Positions 18,580-29,495 of a stretch of DNA of 35,467 nucleotides are shown here, piece by piece. Source of the stretch: Bacteroidales bacterium (GTDB taxonomy: Bacteria; Bacteroidota; Bacteroidia; Bacteroidales; Bacteroidaceae); NCBI GenBank assembly GCA_012518235.1, contig JAAYSY010000270.1:1-35467 (forward strand), in the 5' to 3' direction. Both the position numbers and the translations under genes were made by a program. Position 1 is the first letter of the stretch. Each line of letters begins with the position of its first letter. The notes under the pieces are model-generated. The model was not told where the DNA came from and did no database searches. It saw only the letters and a list, made by a program, of their open reading frames with translations.

Positions 18580-20811
18580 ATGGAGGCATATAAAGGATTT
18601 AAAGGCTCTAAGTGGAAAGATCAAATCGATGTAAATAGTTTTATTCTTGAGAATTATACGGAATATACAGGCGACGAATCATTTCTTGAAGGTCCAACTG
18701 AAGCGACAAATGAGTTGTGGGGGAAGTTAAAAAATATGTTCAAAGTGGAACAAGAGAAAGGCATTTATGATGCTGAAACTCGCTTACCTTCGCAAATTGA
18801 TACTTATGGTCCAGGTTATATAAATAAAGACCTTGAAACGATTGTAGGAGTTCAAACAGATAAGCCATTGAAACGAGCTATTTTCCCTAATGGAGGATTG
18901 CGTATGGTGAAACAGAGTTTGAAAGAGTATGGATATGAATTGGACCCTGTGACCGATGAATTCTATACTAAATATAGAAAAACTCATAACGATGGAGTCT
19001 TTTCTGCATATACAGCAAGTATTCGTAGAGCTAGAAGCAACGGACTTTTAACAGGATTACCGGATGCTTATGGTAGAGGGCGAATCATTGGAGATTATCG
19101 TCGTGTGGCTTTGTATGGTGTTGATAGGTTAATAAATGAACGAAAATTACGATTTAAGGAATGTGATCCTACAGAAATGACAGACGATTTAATTCGTTTA
19201 CGTGAGGAGTTAAGTGATCAAATTGCTGCATTGGGAGCATTGAAAACGATGGCTCAGTCGTATGGATTCGATATATCACAACCGGCTACTACAGCTCAAG
19301 AAGCAATACAATGGACTTATTTTGGCTATTTGGGTGCTATTAAAGACCAGAATGGAGCAGCTATGAGTTTAGGTAGGGTAAGTACCTTTTTAGATATTTA
19401 TGTAGAAAGAGATTTGCAAGCTGGTAAAATCACAGAAAAAGAGGCTCAAGAGTTTATTGATCATTTTGTAATGAAATTACGGATTGTGCGTTTCTTGAGG
19501 ACTCCTGAATATGATGAGTTATTTTCTGGAGACCCAATTTGGGTAACAGAATCGCTAGGGGGGATGGCTAATAATGGAAAGTCTTTAGTTACTAAAAATA
19601 GTTTTAGAATGTTACATACACTCTATAACTTAGGGCCAGCACCAGAGCCTAACTTAACTATTCTATGGAGTGAAAGCTTACCTGAAAACTGGAAAAAGTT
19701 TTGTGCAAAAGTATCTATAGATACTTCTTCTCTACAATATGAGAATGATGACTTAATGCGAGAGCAATTAGGTGATGATTATGGTATTGCTTGTTGTGTT
19801 TCTCCTATGCGAATTGGTGGGCAGATGCAGTTCTTTGGAGCAAGAGCAAACTTACCTAAGGCTTTATTATATACCATTAATGGAGGAAAAGACGAGAATA
19901 CGAAGGTATATGTAGTGCCTGAAGGAGAACTAGAGCCAATTAAAGGTGACTATCTTGAGTTTGATGAGGTATGGAATAAGTATGATAAAATGCTTGATTG
20001 GTTAGCTGAAACCTATGTTAAGGCTTTAAATATTATACATTATATGCATGATAAGTATTCTTATGAAGCATTAGAAATGGCTCTTCATGATGTAGATATA
20101 GTTCGCACTCAGGCTTTTGGTGTGTCGGGCTTATCAATTATAGCCGATTCTTTAGCTGCTATAAAATATGGTAAGGTTCGTATTGTTAGAGATGAAGAAG
20201 GAGATGCTATAGACTATATAAACGAGAAGGATTATGTTCCTTTTGGAAATAACGATGAGTTAACAGACCAATTTGCTATTGATGTAATTGAGAAGTTTAT
20301 GAATAAAATTCGCAATTATAAAATGTACAAAAATGCAATACCAACACAGTCTGTGTTAACTATAACTTCAAATGTTGTTTATGGTAAGAAAACTGGAAAT
20401 ACCCCTGACGGAAGAAGAGCTGGAGCTCCTTTTGCACCTGGTGCAAATCCAATGCATGGAAGAGATACAAAAGGGGCTGTGGCTTCGTTATCTTCTGTAG
20501 CTAAATTACCTTTTGAACATGCAAATGATGGAATATCTTATACGTTTGCTATTACTCCAAGTACATTAGGGGGTAATAAAGAAGAGGAAAGGAATAACTT
20601 AATAGGATTGTTAGATGGTTACTTTAATGAAAAAGGACATCATTTAAATGTGAATGTTTTTGATAGAGAGCTTTTAATTGATGCTATGGAGCATCCAGAA
20701 GAGTATCCTCAATTAACCATCCGTGTTTCTGGATATGCAGTGAATTTTGTGAAGTTAACGAAAGAACAACAGCTTGATGTTATTAATCGTACGATTACAA
20801 CTTCATTTTAA
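18580..20811 (+). CDS. pflB: Formate C-acetyltransferase (pyruvate formate-lyase)
   Basis: Catalytic Cys-Cys '[11 protein letters not shown]', glycyl radical motif '[12 protein letters not shown]'. Confidence 0.97.
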   Translation: MEAYKGFKGSKWKDQIDVNSFILENYTEYTGDESFLEGPTEATNELWGKLKNMFKVEQEKGIYDAETRLPSQIDTYGPGYINKDLETIVGVQTDKPLKRAIFPNGGLRMVKQSLKEYGYELDPVTDEFYTKYRKTHNDGVFSAYTASIRRARSNGLLTGLPDAYGRGRIIGDYRRVALYGVDRLINERKLRFKECDPTEMTDDLIRLREELSDQIAALGALKTMAQSYGFDISQPATTAQEAIQWTYFGYLGAIKDQNGAAMSLGRVSTFLDIYVERDLQAGKITEKEAQEFIDHFVMKLRIVRFLRTPEYDELFSGDPIWVTESLGGMANNGKSLVTKNSFRMLHTLYNLGPAPEPNLTILWSESLPENWKKFCAKVSIDTSSLQYENDDLMREQLGDDYGIACCVSPMRIGGQMQFFGARANLPKALLYTINGGKDENTKVYVVPEGELEPIKGDYLEFDEVWNKYDKMLDWLAETYVKALNIIHYMHDKYSYEALEMALHDVDIVRTQAFGVSGLSIIADSLAAIKYGKVRIVRDEEGDAIDYINEKDYVPFGNNDELTDQFAIDVIEKFMNKIRNYKMYKNAIPTQSVLTITSNVVYGKKTGNTPDGRRAGAPFAPGANPMHGRDTKGAVASLSSVAKLPFEHANDGISYTFAITPSTLGGNKEEERNNLIGLLDGYFNEKGHHLNVNVFDRELLIDAMEHPEEYPQLTIRVSGYAVNFVKLTKEQQLDVINRTITTSF

Positions 20812-20830
20812 TAATTAAAAGAGTATATTA

Positions 20831-20867
20831 AGCAGAGAGTTTGTGTAAATTCTCTGCTTTTTATTTT
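20831..20867 (+). terminator. Intrinsic terminator between pflB and pflA
   Basis: AGCAGAGA-loop-TCTCTGCT followed by TTTTTATTTTT. Confidence 0.8.
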
Positions 20868-20875
20868 TAAGCTAT

Positions 20876-21604
20876 ATGAAGGGTTATATTCATTCCTTTG
20901 AGACTTTTGGGACAAAAGATGGACCTGGTATTCGGTTTATTGTTTTTCTGCAGGGTTGTCCATTACGTTGTTTGTATTGTCATAATCCTGATACATGGAT
21001 TAAGTCTAATGCTAGATACCAAATGACAGCTCAAGAGGTTTTCAGGGAGTATGAAAAGGTCAAGGGGTTTGTTAAGGGTGGTATAACTTTATCGGGAGGT
21101 GAGCCTTTGATGCAACCTACTTTTGTTCTTGAGCTATTAAAACTGTGTAAATCTAAAGGTGTTCATACAGCGATTGATACTTCTGGCTACTTATTCAATG
21201 AGCAAGTTAAAGATGTCTTAAATTGGACAGACTTGGTGTTGTTGGATATTAAACAGTTTGACGAGGTTAAATATAGAGAACTAACAAGTAGAGAGTTAAA
21301 ACCTACTTTGGATTTTTTAGCCTATTTAGAAAAAAAGGAGATTGATACATGGATTCGTTATGTATTAGTCCCTGGTTATACTAATCAGAAAGATGATGTT
21401 GAGGCTTTAGCTAATTATTTATCTACAAAGCAGAATATTAAGCAAGTTGACGTATTGCCATTTCATCAGTTGGGAGCGTTAAAATGGGAAGAATTAGGGT
21501 TGGAATATAAACTCAAAGAGGTGATTCCACCACTAGATGTGGAACAACGAGAGATAGAAGGAATATTTAAGAAAAGGGGGTTAAAAGTGAAAGAAAGAGA
21601 GTGA
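20876..21604 (+). CDS. pflA: Pyruvate formate-lyase activating enzyme (radical SAM)
   Basis: 'GPGIRFIVFLQGCPLRCLYCHNPDTW' CxxxCxxC cluster; adjacent to pflB. Confidence 0.95.
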   Translation: MKGYIHSFETFGTKDGPGIRFIVFLQGCPLRCLYCHNPDTWIKSNARYQMTAQEVFREYEKVKGFVKGGITLSGGEPLMQPTFVLELLKLCKSKGVHTAIDTSGYLFNEQVKDVLNWTDLVLLDIKQFDEVKYRELTSRELKPTLDFLAYLEKKEIDTWIRYVLVPGYTNQKDDVEALANYLSTKQNIKQVDVLPFHQLGALKWEELGLEYKLKEVIPPLDVEQREIEGIFKKRGLKVKERE

Positions 21605-21609
21605 TAAAA

Positions 21610-22053
21610 CTACTCTTCATTCTTTCTTCTTCGTAAATCTCTTCCTTCAAAATCACAAAGGGATTTTTTACAATCTTCACTTAGGGGTACAGATTGTTGA
21701 TTTTCTAAGTCAAAACCGACCATGGTAGATCGACAAACACATTTTATTTCTTGTGTTTTAGTGTCTATGACTTGTTGATAAAGTTGAAAACTTTTTTCGC
21801 CAATTTCGGTTACTGCGGTTTGTACTGCAATGCTATCAGAGGCAAAAATAGGTTGAATAAAATCCACATTAATGTGGGCAACAACAATTCCTTCTTTTTT
21901 CCAGTTTACTTGTGGATAGGCTTCGCTAAAATATTCTGTTTTACCCAAGTCGTAATAAGTAAAATAGGCAGCATTATTAACATGTCCAAATTTGTCGATA
22001 TCACTGAAACGCAATTGGATATCTAGTGTGTGATTAAAGTTAATATCTAACAT
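21610..22053 (-). CDS. Acyl-CoA thioesterase (4HBT hotdog family); start moved from the track's 22125 to the internal ATG at 22053-22051
   Basis: 'RFSDIDKFGHVNNAAYFTYYDLGKTEYF' hotdog motif; the region 22054-22125 contains the divergent promoter and is unlikely to be coding. Confidence 0.85.
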   Translation of the reverse strand: MLDINFNHTLDIQLRFSDIDKFGHVNNAAYFTYYDLGKTEYFSEAYPQVNWKKEGIVVAHINVDFIQPIFASDSIAVQTAVTEIGEKSFQLYQQVIDTKTQEIKCVCRSTMVGFDLENQQSVPLSEDCKKSLCDFEGRDLRRRKNEE

Positions 22054-22082
22054 AAGTTTTGCCTTTCTTTTTAAAGTTTGAG

Positions 22083-22099
22083 CAAAAATACTATTTTTG
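22083..22099. promoter_or_regulatory. Palindromic bidirectional -7 element CAAAAATA-C-TATTTTTG
   Basis: TATTTTTG (matches TAnnTTTG) read on each strand; located between two divergent genes. Confidence 0.6.
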
Positions 22100-22130
22100 T
22101 ATGTTAATCTTCGAGTAATTACCATAAGAA

Positions 22131-22694
22131 ATGATAGAGGATATTAAAAAAGCTTGTGAAGTTATGCAAGCAGGTGGGGTAATATTGTATCCTACCGATA
22201 CCATTTGGGGCTTAGGCTGTGATGCAACAAATGCAGAGGCTGTTAAAAAAGTATACGATATTAAACATCGTATGGATCAAAAAGCTATGTTGGTTTTAGT
22301 GGATTCCCCTGTGAAAATAGATTTCTATGTGCCAGATGTTCCAGAGGTTGCTTGGGATTTAGTTGAGCTAACAACCAAACCCTTGACAATAATTTACTCT
22401 AATGCACGAAACTTAGCTGATAATTTAACCGCTTCCGATGGGAGTGTTGGAATACGTGTTACGAATGAAGAGTTTTCAAAACAATTGTGTTTTCGATTTA
22501 GAAAGGCAATTGTATCTACATCTGCAAATATCAGTGGCGAACCTTCACCTTCAATTTTTGATGAAATAAGTAGTGAAATTAAGGATCAAGTTGATTATAT
22601 AGTCAACTACCGACAAAATGATATTTCTCGTGCTACTCCTTCGAGCATAATTAAATTAGAATCTAATGGAGTAGTAAAGGTATTAAGAGAATAA
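22131..22694 (+). CDS. L-threonylcarbamoyladenylate synthase (Sua5/YrdC/TsaC family)
   Basis: 'GGVILYPTDTIWGLGCDATN', 'KPLTIIYSN', 'VGIRVTN', 'IVSTSANISGEPSP'. Confidence 0.93.
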   Translation: MIEDIKKACEVMQAGGVILYPTDTIWGLGCDATNAEAVKKVYDIKHRMDQKAMLVLVDSPVKIDFYVPDVPEVAWDLVELTTKPLTIIYSNARNLADNLTASDGSVGIRVTNEEFSKQLCFRFRKAIVSTSANISGEPSPSIFDEISSEIKDQVDYIVNYRQNDISRATPSSIIKLESNGVVKVLRE

Positions 22695-22727
22695 AAAATA
22701 CCTCTTTATAAATAAGTTGAATATAGA

Positions 22728-24518
22728 ATGGAAAAAGTAAAAACCGGTTGGTTTGATCAAGTTTTAATTTGGCGAGAAGCGTATATTAAGGATAGTCAGT
22801 TCATGTTAATACTGAGTTTTCTAGTGGGCTTTTCTACGGCTTGTGCTGCTTTAATTCTTAAGTATTTAATTCATATTATCCAGCATTTGTTGACTAATAA
22901 TCTTAATATAACAAGTGCAAACTGGCTATATCTTGTCTTTCCTGTAGTTGGTATCTTTTTATCAGGTTGGTTTGTTCGTAATATAGTAAAAGATGATATT
23001 AGTCATGGAGTAACTCGCATACTATATGCTTTTTCTAGAAAGCAAGGAAAAATACGTCCACATAATATGTGGTCTTCTATTATAGCAAGTTCTATTACTA
23101 TTGGGTTTGGAGGATCTGTGGGAGCAGAGTCTCCTATTGTTTTAACGGGTTCTGCAATAGGTTCTAATCTAGGGTCACGTTTTAACATGGAACATCGAAA
23201 CTTGATGCTATTAATTGGTTGTGGTGCAGCTGGTGCTGTGGCGGGGATTTTTAAGGCTCCAATAGCAGGTTTGGTTTTTACATTGGAAGTTTTGTTACTA
23301 GACTTAACAATGACATCTTTAATGCCTCTTTTAATATCATCGGTCACAGCTGCTGTTGTTTCTTATGTTGTTACTGGACAAGAGGCTATATTTAAGTTTC
23401 ATTTAGATGAACCCTTTGAGTTAAATCGAATTCCTTATGTTATTTTATTGGGTATTGTTTGTGGCTTAGTATCACTCTACTTTACACGAGCCATGAATTG
23501 GATTGAGGGTGTTTTTGGAAAATATACTAAACCACTACAAAAGTTTGCTTTGGGTGCTGTTATTTTAAGTATGTTAATATTTTTGTTTCCACCTTTATAT
23601 GGAGAAGGATATGATACGATTGATTTGTTACTTAATGGAACGACAAAAGCAGAGTGGGAAACAGTAATGAACAACTCTTTTTTCTATGGATATGGACAAT
23701 TATTAATTCCTTATCTTGTTTTGATTGTTCTATTTAAGGTGTTTGCCTCTAGTGCAACCAATGGGGGAGGAGGTTGTGGTGGTATATTTGCCCCATCACT
23801 TTATCTAGGATGTATTGTGGGTTTCATTTTTTCACATCTGTCGAATGATATTACATTTATTCCGACTTTGCCCGAAAAAAACTTCGCTTTAATGGGTATG
23901 GCTGGGATAATGAGTGGTGTGATGCATGCTCCATTAACAGGTGTTTTTTTAATTGCAGAATTAACGGGAGGGTATGATTTATTTTTGCCTTTGATGATTA
24001 TATCTGTGAGCTCCTATTTGACTATTTTAGTTTTTGAGCCACACAGTATTTATTCTATGCGTTTGGCTAAAAAAGGTCAATTAATAACGCATCATAAGGA
24101 CAAGGCTGTCTTAACCTTAATGAAGGTGGAAAATGTAGTGGAGACAGATTTCGTTTCGGTCCGTCCTGAAATGGATTTGGGAGAGTTAGTAAGAGCTATT
24201 TCTAGATCACATAGAAATATATTTCCAGTATTGAATGAGAAAAAACACTTATTAGGTGTAGTTTTATTAGATGATATTAGGAATATAATGTTTAGACAGG
24301 AATTGTATCATCGATTTACGGTAGAAAGGTTGATGACAGAAGTTCCTGCTTGTCTTAAGATTTCAGATAGTATGGAGAAGGTCATGAATGTATTTGATGA
24401 TACAAAAGCTTGGAATCTACCCGTAATAGATGAAGAAAATCGGTACATAGGTTTTGTGTCTAAATCGAAGATTTTCAATTCGTATCGACGAGTGTTAGTA
24501 CACTTCTCAGAAGATTAA
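22728..24518 (+). CDS. ClC-family chloride channel/transporter with C-terminal CBS domain pair
   Basis: 'GFGGSVGAESPIVLTGSAIGS', 'GGGGCGGIFAPSLYLG', C-terminal CBS-like repeats. Confidence 0.95.
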   Translation: MEKVKTGWFDQVLIWREAYIKDSQFMLILSFLVGFSTACAALILKYLIHIIQHLLTNNLNITSANWLYLVFPVVGIFLSGWFVRNIVKDDISHGVTRILYAFSRKQGKIRPHNMWSSIIASSITIGFGGSVGAESPIVLTGSAIGSNLGSRFNMEHRNLMLLIGCGAAGAVAGIFKAPIAGLVFTLEVLLLDLTMTSLMPLLISSVTAAVVSYVVTGQEAIFKFHLDEPFELNRIPYVILLGIVCGLVSLYFTRAMNWIEGVFGKYTKPLQKFALGAVILSMLIFLFPPLYGEGYDTIDLLLNGTTKAEWETVMNNSFFYGYGQLLIPYLVLIVLFKVFASSATNGGGGCGGIFAPSLYLGCIVGFIFSHLSNDITFIPTLPEKNFALMGMAGIMSGVMHAPLTGVFLIAELTGGYDLFLPLMIISVSSYLTILVFEPHSIYSMRLAKKGQLITHHKDKAVLTLMKVENVVETDFVSVRPEMDLGELVRAISRSHRNIFPVLNEKKHLLGVVLLDDIRNIMFRQELYHRFTVERLMTEVPACLKISDSMEKVMNVFDDTKAWNLPVIDEENRYIGFVSKSKIFNSYRRVLVHFSED

Positions 24519-24530
24519 AATATAGATGTT

Positions 24531-25514
24531 ATGAATAAGAGAGATTTAAGAATAGTGTATATGGGAACTCCAGAGTTTGCGGTAACTTCCTTGAAACGGT
24601 TAGTTGAAGGAGGTTATAACGTAGTAGGGGTAATTACTGCTCCTGATAGACCAGCGGGTAGAGGACAAAAAGTCCGCCCATCTGCAGTTAAAGAATATGC
24701 GGTTAGTCAAAATCTCCCTCTATTGCAGCCTGTTAAGTTACAAGACCCGGATTTTTTAACACAATTAAAATCTTGGAATGCTGATTTGCAAATAGTCGTT
24801 GCTTTTAGAATGTTACCCGAGGTAGTATGGGATATGCCACGTTTAGGTACTTTCAATTTACATGCTTCTTTATTGCCTCAATATCGTGGAGCAGCTCCTA
24901 TTCATTGGGCGGTTATAAATGGTGAAATAGAGACTGGGGTAACTACTTTCTTTTTAGATCATAAAATTGACACAGGAAAAATAATTCTTCAGAAAAAGGT
25001 CGCCATTAAGGAAGCAGATAATGTAGGCGTTATTCATGACAAGTTAATGGAATTAGGAGGAGAATTAGTGGTTGAAACGGTTGATGCCCTGTTAAATAAT
25101 AACATTCAACCTATACCTCAAGAGAAACTTATTGAGGGTGAACTAAAAAATGCCCCTAAACTTTTTAGAGAGAATTGTAAAATCGATTGGACTCAGTCTG
25201 TAGAGACTATTTATAACTTTATTCGAGGTTTATCACCTTATCCTTCTGCGTGGAGTCCGATGTTTGTAGCAAGTGAAAACAAAGCAATTGATGTAAAAGT
25301 TTTTGCTAGTGAAAAAATTATTCAAAAACACAATTTAGACACTGGAACTATTCAAACAGATGGTAAAGAGTATATTCAGGTTGCTGTTCGTGATGGATTT
25401 ATAGTTATAAAAGAATTACAGTTACCAGGTAAAAAAAGATTAAAAGTTGATGAATTGCTTAGAGGCTATGAAATAACGAATGATTTTTATATGTTAACTA
25501 ATAAGAAAAAATAG
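24531..25514 (+). CDS. fmt: Methionyl-tRNA formyltransferase
   Basis: 'IVYMGTPEFAVTSL', 'NLHASLLPQYRGAAPIHWAVINGE'. Confidence 0.97.
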   Translation: MNKRDLRIVYMGTPEFAVTSLKRLVEGGYNVVGVITAPDRPAGRGQKVRPSAVKEYAVSQNLPLLQPVKLQDPDFLTQLKSWNADLQIVVAFRMLPEVVWDMPRLGTFNLHASLLPQYRGAAPIHWAVINGEIETGVTTFFLDHKIDTGKIILQKKVAIKEADNVGVIHDKLMELGGELVVETVDALLNNNIQPIPQEKLIEGELKNAPKLFRENCKIDWTQSVETIYNFIRGLSPYPSAWSPMFVASENKAIDVKVFASEKIIQKHNLDTGTIQTDGKEYIQVAVRDGFIVIKELQLPGKKRLKVDELLRGYEITNDFYMLTNKKK

Positions 25515-25547
25515 TATCTTACTACTATTCTAAATAAATAAAAAGAT

Positions 25548-26198
25548 ATGAAACCACTAATATCTCCTTCCGTGTTATCAGCTGATTTTGGGTATTTAGC
25601 CGATGATATAAAAATGTTAAATGAGAGTGCTTGTGACTTGATCCATATTGATGTTATGGATGGTGTTTTTGTTCCAAATATTTCTTTTGGGTTTCCTGTA
25701 ATGAAACATATAAAGAAGTATAGTGAAAAGCCTTTAGATGTTCATTTAATGATAGTGCAGCCTGAGAAGTTCATAAGAGAAGTTCAGGAGATTGGGGTAA
25801 AATATATGACTGTTCATTATGAAGCTTGTATTCATTTGCATCGTGTAGTTCAACAAATACGTGAAGCAGGAATGAGTCCAGGTGTTTCTATTAATCCTGC
25901 AACTCCTGTGTCTTTATTAAAAGATATTTTACCAGAGGTTGACTTAGTTTTAATTATGAGTGTTAATCCTGGATTTGGCGGACAAGACTTTATAGCTAAC
26001 TCTCTAAATCGAGTTAAAGAACTTAAGGCATTGATAAAAGAGACAGGTTCAAAAGCATTAATTGAAGTTGATGGTGGAGTAAACCTTGAAACAGGAGCTC
26101 AACTAATAGATGCGGGTGCTGATGTCTTAGTTGCTGGAAGTGCTATATTTTCTGCACCCAATCCTTCAGATATGATTAACAAAATGAAGAATCTTTAA
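25548..26198 (+). CDS. rpe: Ribulose-phosphate 3-epimerase
   Basis: 'SPSVLSADFGYL', 'IHIDVMDGVFVPNISFG', 'SVNPGFGGQDF', 'EVDGGVN'. Confidence 0.97.
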   Translation: MKPLISPSVLSADFGYLADDIKMLNESACDLIHIDVMDGVFVPNISFGFPVMKHIKKYSEKPLDVHLMIVQPEKFIREVQEIGVKYMTVHYEACIHLHRVVQQIREAGMSPGVSINPATPVSLLKDILPEVDLVLIMSVNPGFGGQDFIANSLNRVKELKALIKETGSKALIEVDGGVNLETGAQLIDAGADVLVAGSAIFSAPNPSDMINKMKNL

Positions 26199-26211
26199 GT
26201 AATCTGTAGGA

Positions 26212-28311
26212 ATGGGGGTATCAATAACACAGCGATATCCCTTACTTCTTCCAACACTATCGCTTATCATTGGAATAAACTTTGGTAAGAAGATCTTTTT
26301 TTCTGAATGGATAATCTATCCATCTTCAGCACTATGGTTGTGTCTTCTTTTTCTGGTGTTTTTAATACTTTTCTATCCGATAAAAACATTCAGGTATCGA
26401 TGGTTTTATGGATTATTGTGCTGTTTTTTCTTTTTGATTTTTGGTTTGTTTCTGTCTATACAAGAATTAACTAAAACAAATTATACTTTTCCTATAACCT
26501 CTAGCGTCTATAAAGTACAGTTAGTGAGTTCTGTTTTAGAAACAGATAAATCATTGAGTGTTGATGCTAGAATATTGGCTGTTGGAGATAGTATTGGCTT
26601 AAAACCTACATCTCATAATAGTATAGTAAAGTTATTTTTCGAGAAAGATTCGGCAGTTTATAAATTACATTGTGATGATGAAATATTAATTTTTTCTCAA
26701 TTAAAACAACCTCAATCAAACTTAAATTTTGAATCTTTTGATTATGGTAATTTTTTAAGACTAAAAGGGTTTTCTGGTAGTGGCTATGTGTCAAAAGATA
26801 ATTGGAGTGTGTTATCAAGCCCATCGAAGCACAGTCTTCGATTTAAAAGTTTGTATGCTCAACAAAAGGTGGTTCAACAATATGAAACATGGGGATTAGA
26901 TGATGAGGCTTTATCTATAATATCTGCTTTAACTGTAGGATATAAAGACGATTTGACTAGTAATTTAAAGAGTGCTTTTTCTTCGGCTGGTGTTAGCCAT
27001 GTTTTAGCTTTATCTGGGTTGCATGTTGGTTTTATTTATTTGTTTTTTATGTTTGTGTTGAAGAAAATTGGACGTAACAAACCAAAAATTCAATGTCTGG
27101 GTAAGCTTATTATTGTTTGTATATTGTGGGGGTTCGCTTTTGTTGTAGGCGGTTCTCCTTCAGTTGTACGAGCTGTCTTTATGTTTAGTTTATTCACGCT
27201 GTCAACTATAATAACTAACGGGGGGGATTCTAAGCAAACTTTATGTATAGCGTGTTTTTTGATGTTACTATATAATCCTTTATGGTTATTTGATGTGGGG
27301 TTTCAATTGTCATTTATTGCTGTAGCTTCTATACTTATATTATTACCTGTCGTCAAACCACTCATTGTCTGTAAAACAAGATTGGGGAAATACATTTGGG
27401 ATACATGTTCTGTATCTTTGGTAGCACAAATTGGGGTTTTACCTATAATTCTTTATTGCTTTTCTTCGTTTCCTCTTTATTTTCTATTGGGTAATCTATT
27501 AATTATACCCTTAGTTTCTATTATAGTTTATCTCAGTTTTGTTTCCTTATTAATTTGCTACATTCCATATCTTAGTATTCCTACAGTATATCTATTAAAT
27601 AAATTACTTTCTATTTTAACTTTTGTGGTGAGGTGGATTGAACAGATTCCTTACTCATCAATAGATAATATTTGGCTTAGTAAAGCAGAGGTTCTGATTC
27701 TTTTTCTAGTGCTTATTGCTGTAGCTTATTTATTATATAATCCAAGTTATACCACAATGAGACGCTGTTTAAGTTGTCTAATTATCTTTTTAGTAGTTCA
27801 TTTTTATTATCAATATAAATCCACACTTAAAACAAGCATTGAGTTTTATAGTGTGAAGAATTGTCCAGCAGTACATTGTATAGAATCTACAGGTGAGAGC
27901 TTTTTGCTGCAGGTTAATGATACAGTGGAATATACAAGTCTTTATTCGACTATGAAGAAGTATTGGAGTCATCACCATTTGCACCCAGCTTGTCTATCGG
28001 ATTCCTGTTATTCGAATACTCTTTTTTACAAAAAACCATTATTGGTGTTTCATGATTATAAAATAGCTGTTGTTGATGTAGATTGTAGGAATCTTGAAGT
28101 AAGGTTACCTAAAAGAGTTAATATGATTTACTTGAGTAAGGGGTTTAGAGGCTCTATAAGTGATGTTCTAGCTGTGTTTTCTTCTCCATTAATTATATTA
28201 GATAGTAGTTTGTCTTCTTATTTACAAGAACAAATAATTACGGAAAGCAAAGAGAAAAGCATAGAATGTATACCATTATTAACAAAAGGTTCCTGTTGCT
28301 TTAGTCTATGA
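26212..28311 (+). CDS. ComEC/Rec2-family competence protein
   Basis: Hydrophobic segments; 'HVLALSGLHVGFIY', 'GGSPSVVRAVFMF', 'FDVGFQLSFIAVASI'; no recognisable HxHxDH metallo-beta-lactamase motif at the C-terminus. Confidence 0.92.
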   Translation: MGVSITQRYPLLLPTLSLIIGINFGKKIFFSEWIIYPSSALWLCLLFLVFLILFYPIKTFRYRWFYGLLCCFFFLIFGLFLSIQELTKTNYTFPITSSVYKVQLVSSVLETDKSLSVDARILAVGDSIGLKPTSHNSIVKLFFEKDSAVYKLHCDDEILIFSQLKQPQSNLNFESFDYGNFLRLKGFSGSGYVSKDNWSVLSSPSKHSLRFKSLYAQQKVVQQYETWGLDDEALSIISALTVGYKDDLTSNLKSAFSSAGVSHVLALSGLHVGFIYLFFMFVLKKIGRNKPKIQCLGKLIIVCILWGFAFVVGGSPSVVRAVFMFSLFTLSTIITNGGDSKQTLCIACFLMLLYNPLWLFDVGFQLSFIAVASILILLPVVKPLIVCKTRLGKYIWDTCSVSLVAQIGVLPIILYCFSSFPLYFLLGNLLIIPLVSIIVYLSFVSLLICYIPYLSIPTVYLLNKLLSILTFVVRWIEQIPYSSIDNIWLSKAEVLILFLVLIAVAYLLYNPSYTTMRRCLSCLIIFLVVHFYYQYKSTLKTSIEFYSVKNCPAVHCIESTGESFLLQVNDTVEYTSLYSTMKKYWSHHHLHPACLSDSCYSNTLFYKKPLLVFHDYKIAVVDVDCRNLEVRLPKRVNMIYLSKGFRGSISDVLAVFSSPLIILDSSLSSYLQEQIITESKEKSIECIPLLTKGSCCFSL

Positions 28312-28364
28312 TATCTAAAGATTTTTGTATTTTTGTCTATTCAAAATAGAAGTATAAAAATAGA

Positions 28365-29399
28365 ATGCTTAGAAAAGTAATAGAACCTTCCAAAGTAGAT
28401 CATTTTGTTCGATGGTTTGAGCGAAGTGAGAAAATAGTAATAGTCTCTCATATCTCTCCTGATGGTGATGCTATTGGTTCGTCTTTGGGATTATATCATT
28501 TTTTTTCTTGTCAGAATAAAGACGTTGCAGTAATTATGCCTAATGATTTTCCTAACTTCTTAAAGTGGATGCCAGGAAGCGATACGATATTGATTTATGA
28601 TAAAGAAAAAGACAGATGTGACCAGTTGATAAATGAAGCTGATGTTTTATGTTGTTTGGATTTTAATACACCTAGTCGTGTCGGTGAAATGCAGGATATT
28701 ATATTAAAAACACCTGCTCGAAAAATAATGGTAGATCATCATCCATATCCTGAGGATTTTTGCCGTATTATTATGTCTTATCCACATATCTCATCCACTT
28801 CAGAATTGGTCTTTCGATTAATTTGTGCTATGGGATATTATAGTGAAATATCTCGAGAAGGAGCTATTGGTATTTATACAGGTATGATGACCGACACGGG
28901 AAACTTCACCTATAATTCAAATCATGAAGAAATATATCTAATTATCAATCACTTAATTAAAAAAGGGATAGATAAAGATGCTATTTATAGAGCCGTTTTT
29001 AATACGTACTCAGTTAGTAGAATGAAGTTGCAAGGGCATATAATGAGTAAAATCAAGATATTTCCATCACATCATGCTTCACTAATCACTCTTACTGAGG
29101 AAGAGAAAGATGAGTTTAATTTTGTGAAAGGGGATAGTGAAGGTTTTGTGAATATTCCATTAGCTATTGATGATATCTTCTTATCTTGTTTTCTTGTAGA
29201 AGATAATGAGCAAAATATAATAAAGGTGTCTCTTCGTTCTCAAGGAGACTTTCCATGTAATAAGGTGGCTGCTGAATATTTTAATGGTGGAGGACACTTA
29301 AATGCATCAGGAGGAGAATTTAAAGGAACGATGAAGGGAGCTATTCAAGCTTTTGAAGATGCTTTAAAAGCTTATGCACCATTACTATGTAAGGGTTAA
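28365..29399 (+). CDS. DHH/DHHA1 phosphoesterase (NrnA-like oligoribonuclease/pAp phosphatase)
   Basis: 'SHISPDGDAIGSSLGL', 'MVDHHPYPE', 'YFNGGGHLNASGGEF'. Confidence 0.93.
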   Translation: MLRKVIEPSKVDHFVRWFERSEKIVIVSHISPDGDAIGSSLGLYHFFSCQNKDVAVIMPNDFPNFLKWMPGSDTILIYDKEKDRCDQLINEADVLCCLDFNTPSRVGEMQDIILKTPARKIMVDHHPYPEDFCRIIMSYPHISSTSELVFRLICAMGYYSEISREGAIGIYTGMMTDTGNFTYNSNHEEIYLIINHLIKKGIDKDAIYRAVFNTYSVSRMKLQGHIMSKIKIFPSHHASLITLTEEEKDEFNFVKGDSEGFVNIPLAIDDIFLSCFLVEDNEQNIIKVSLRSQGDFPCNKVAAEYFNGGGHLNASGGEFKGTMKGAIQAFEDALKAYAPLLCKG

Positions 29400-29495
29400 T
29401 TTTACAAACCTTAGGTTAAATTAGTAGAACAACCTATTGATTAAGAGAGCTATTTTATAAAAAAATATATATTTGTATAGAAGTATTTATATTCA

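Noticed and set aside
22054-22125. N-terminal 24 aa of the thioesterase ORF as given in the track (MVITRRLTYKNSIFAQTLKRKAKL)
   Set aside because: Overlaps the palindromic promoter; the hotdog domain homology starts after the internal ATG at 22053.
23003-23347. 114-aa minus-strand ORF
   Set aside because: Antisense to the ClC transmembrane core; composition reflects the complementary strand.
27900-28311. ComEC C-terminus lacking a metallo-beta-lactamase motif, considered as truncation
   Set aside because: The ORF is continuous and shorter ComEC forms without a catalytic MBL domain are known; not evidence of damage.
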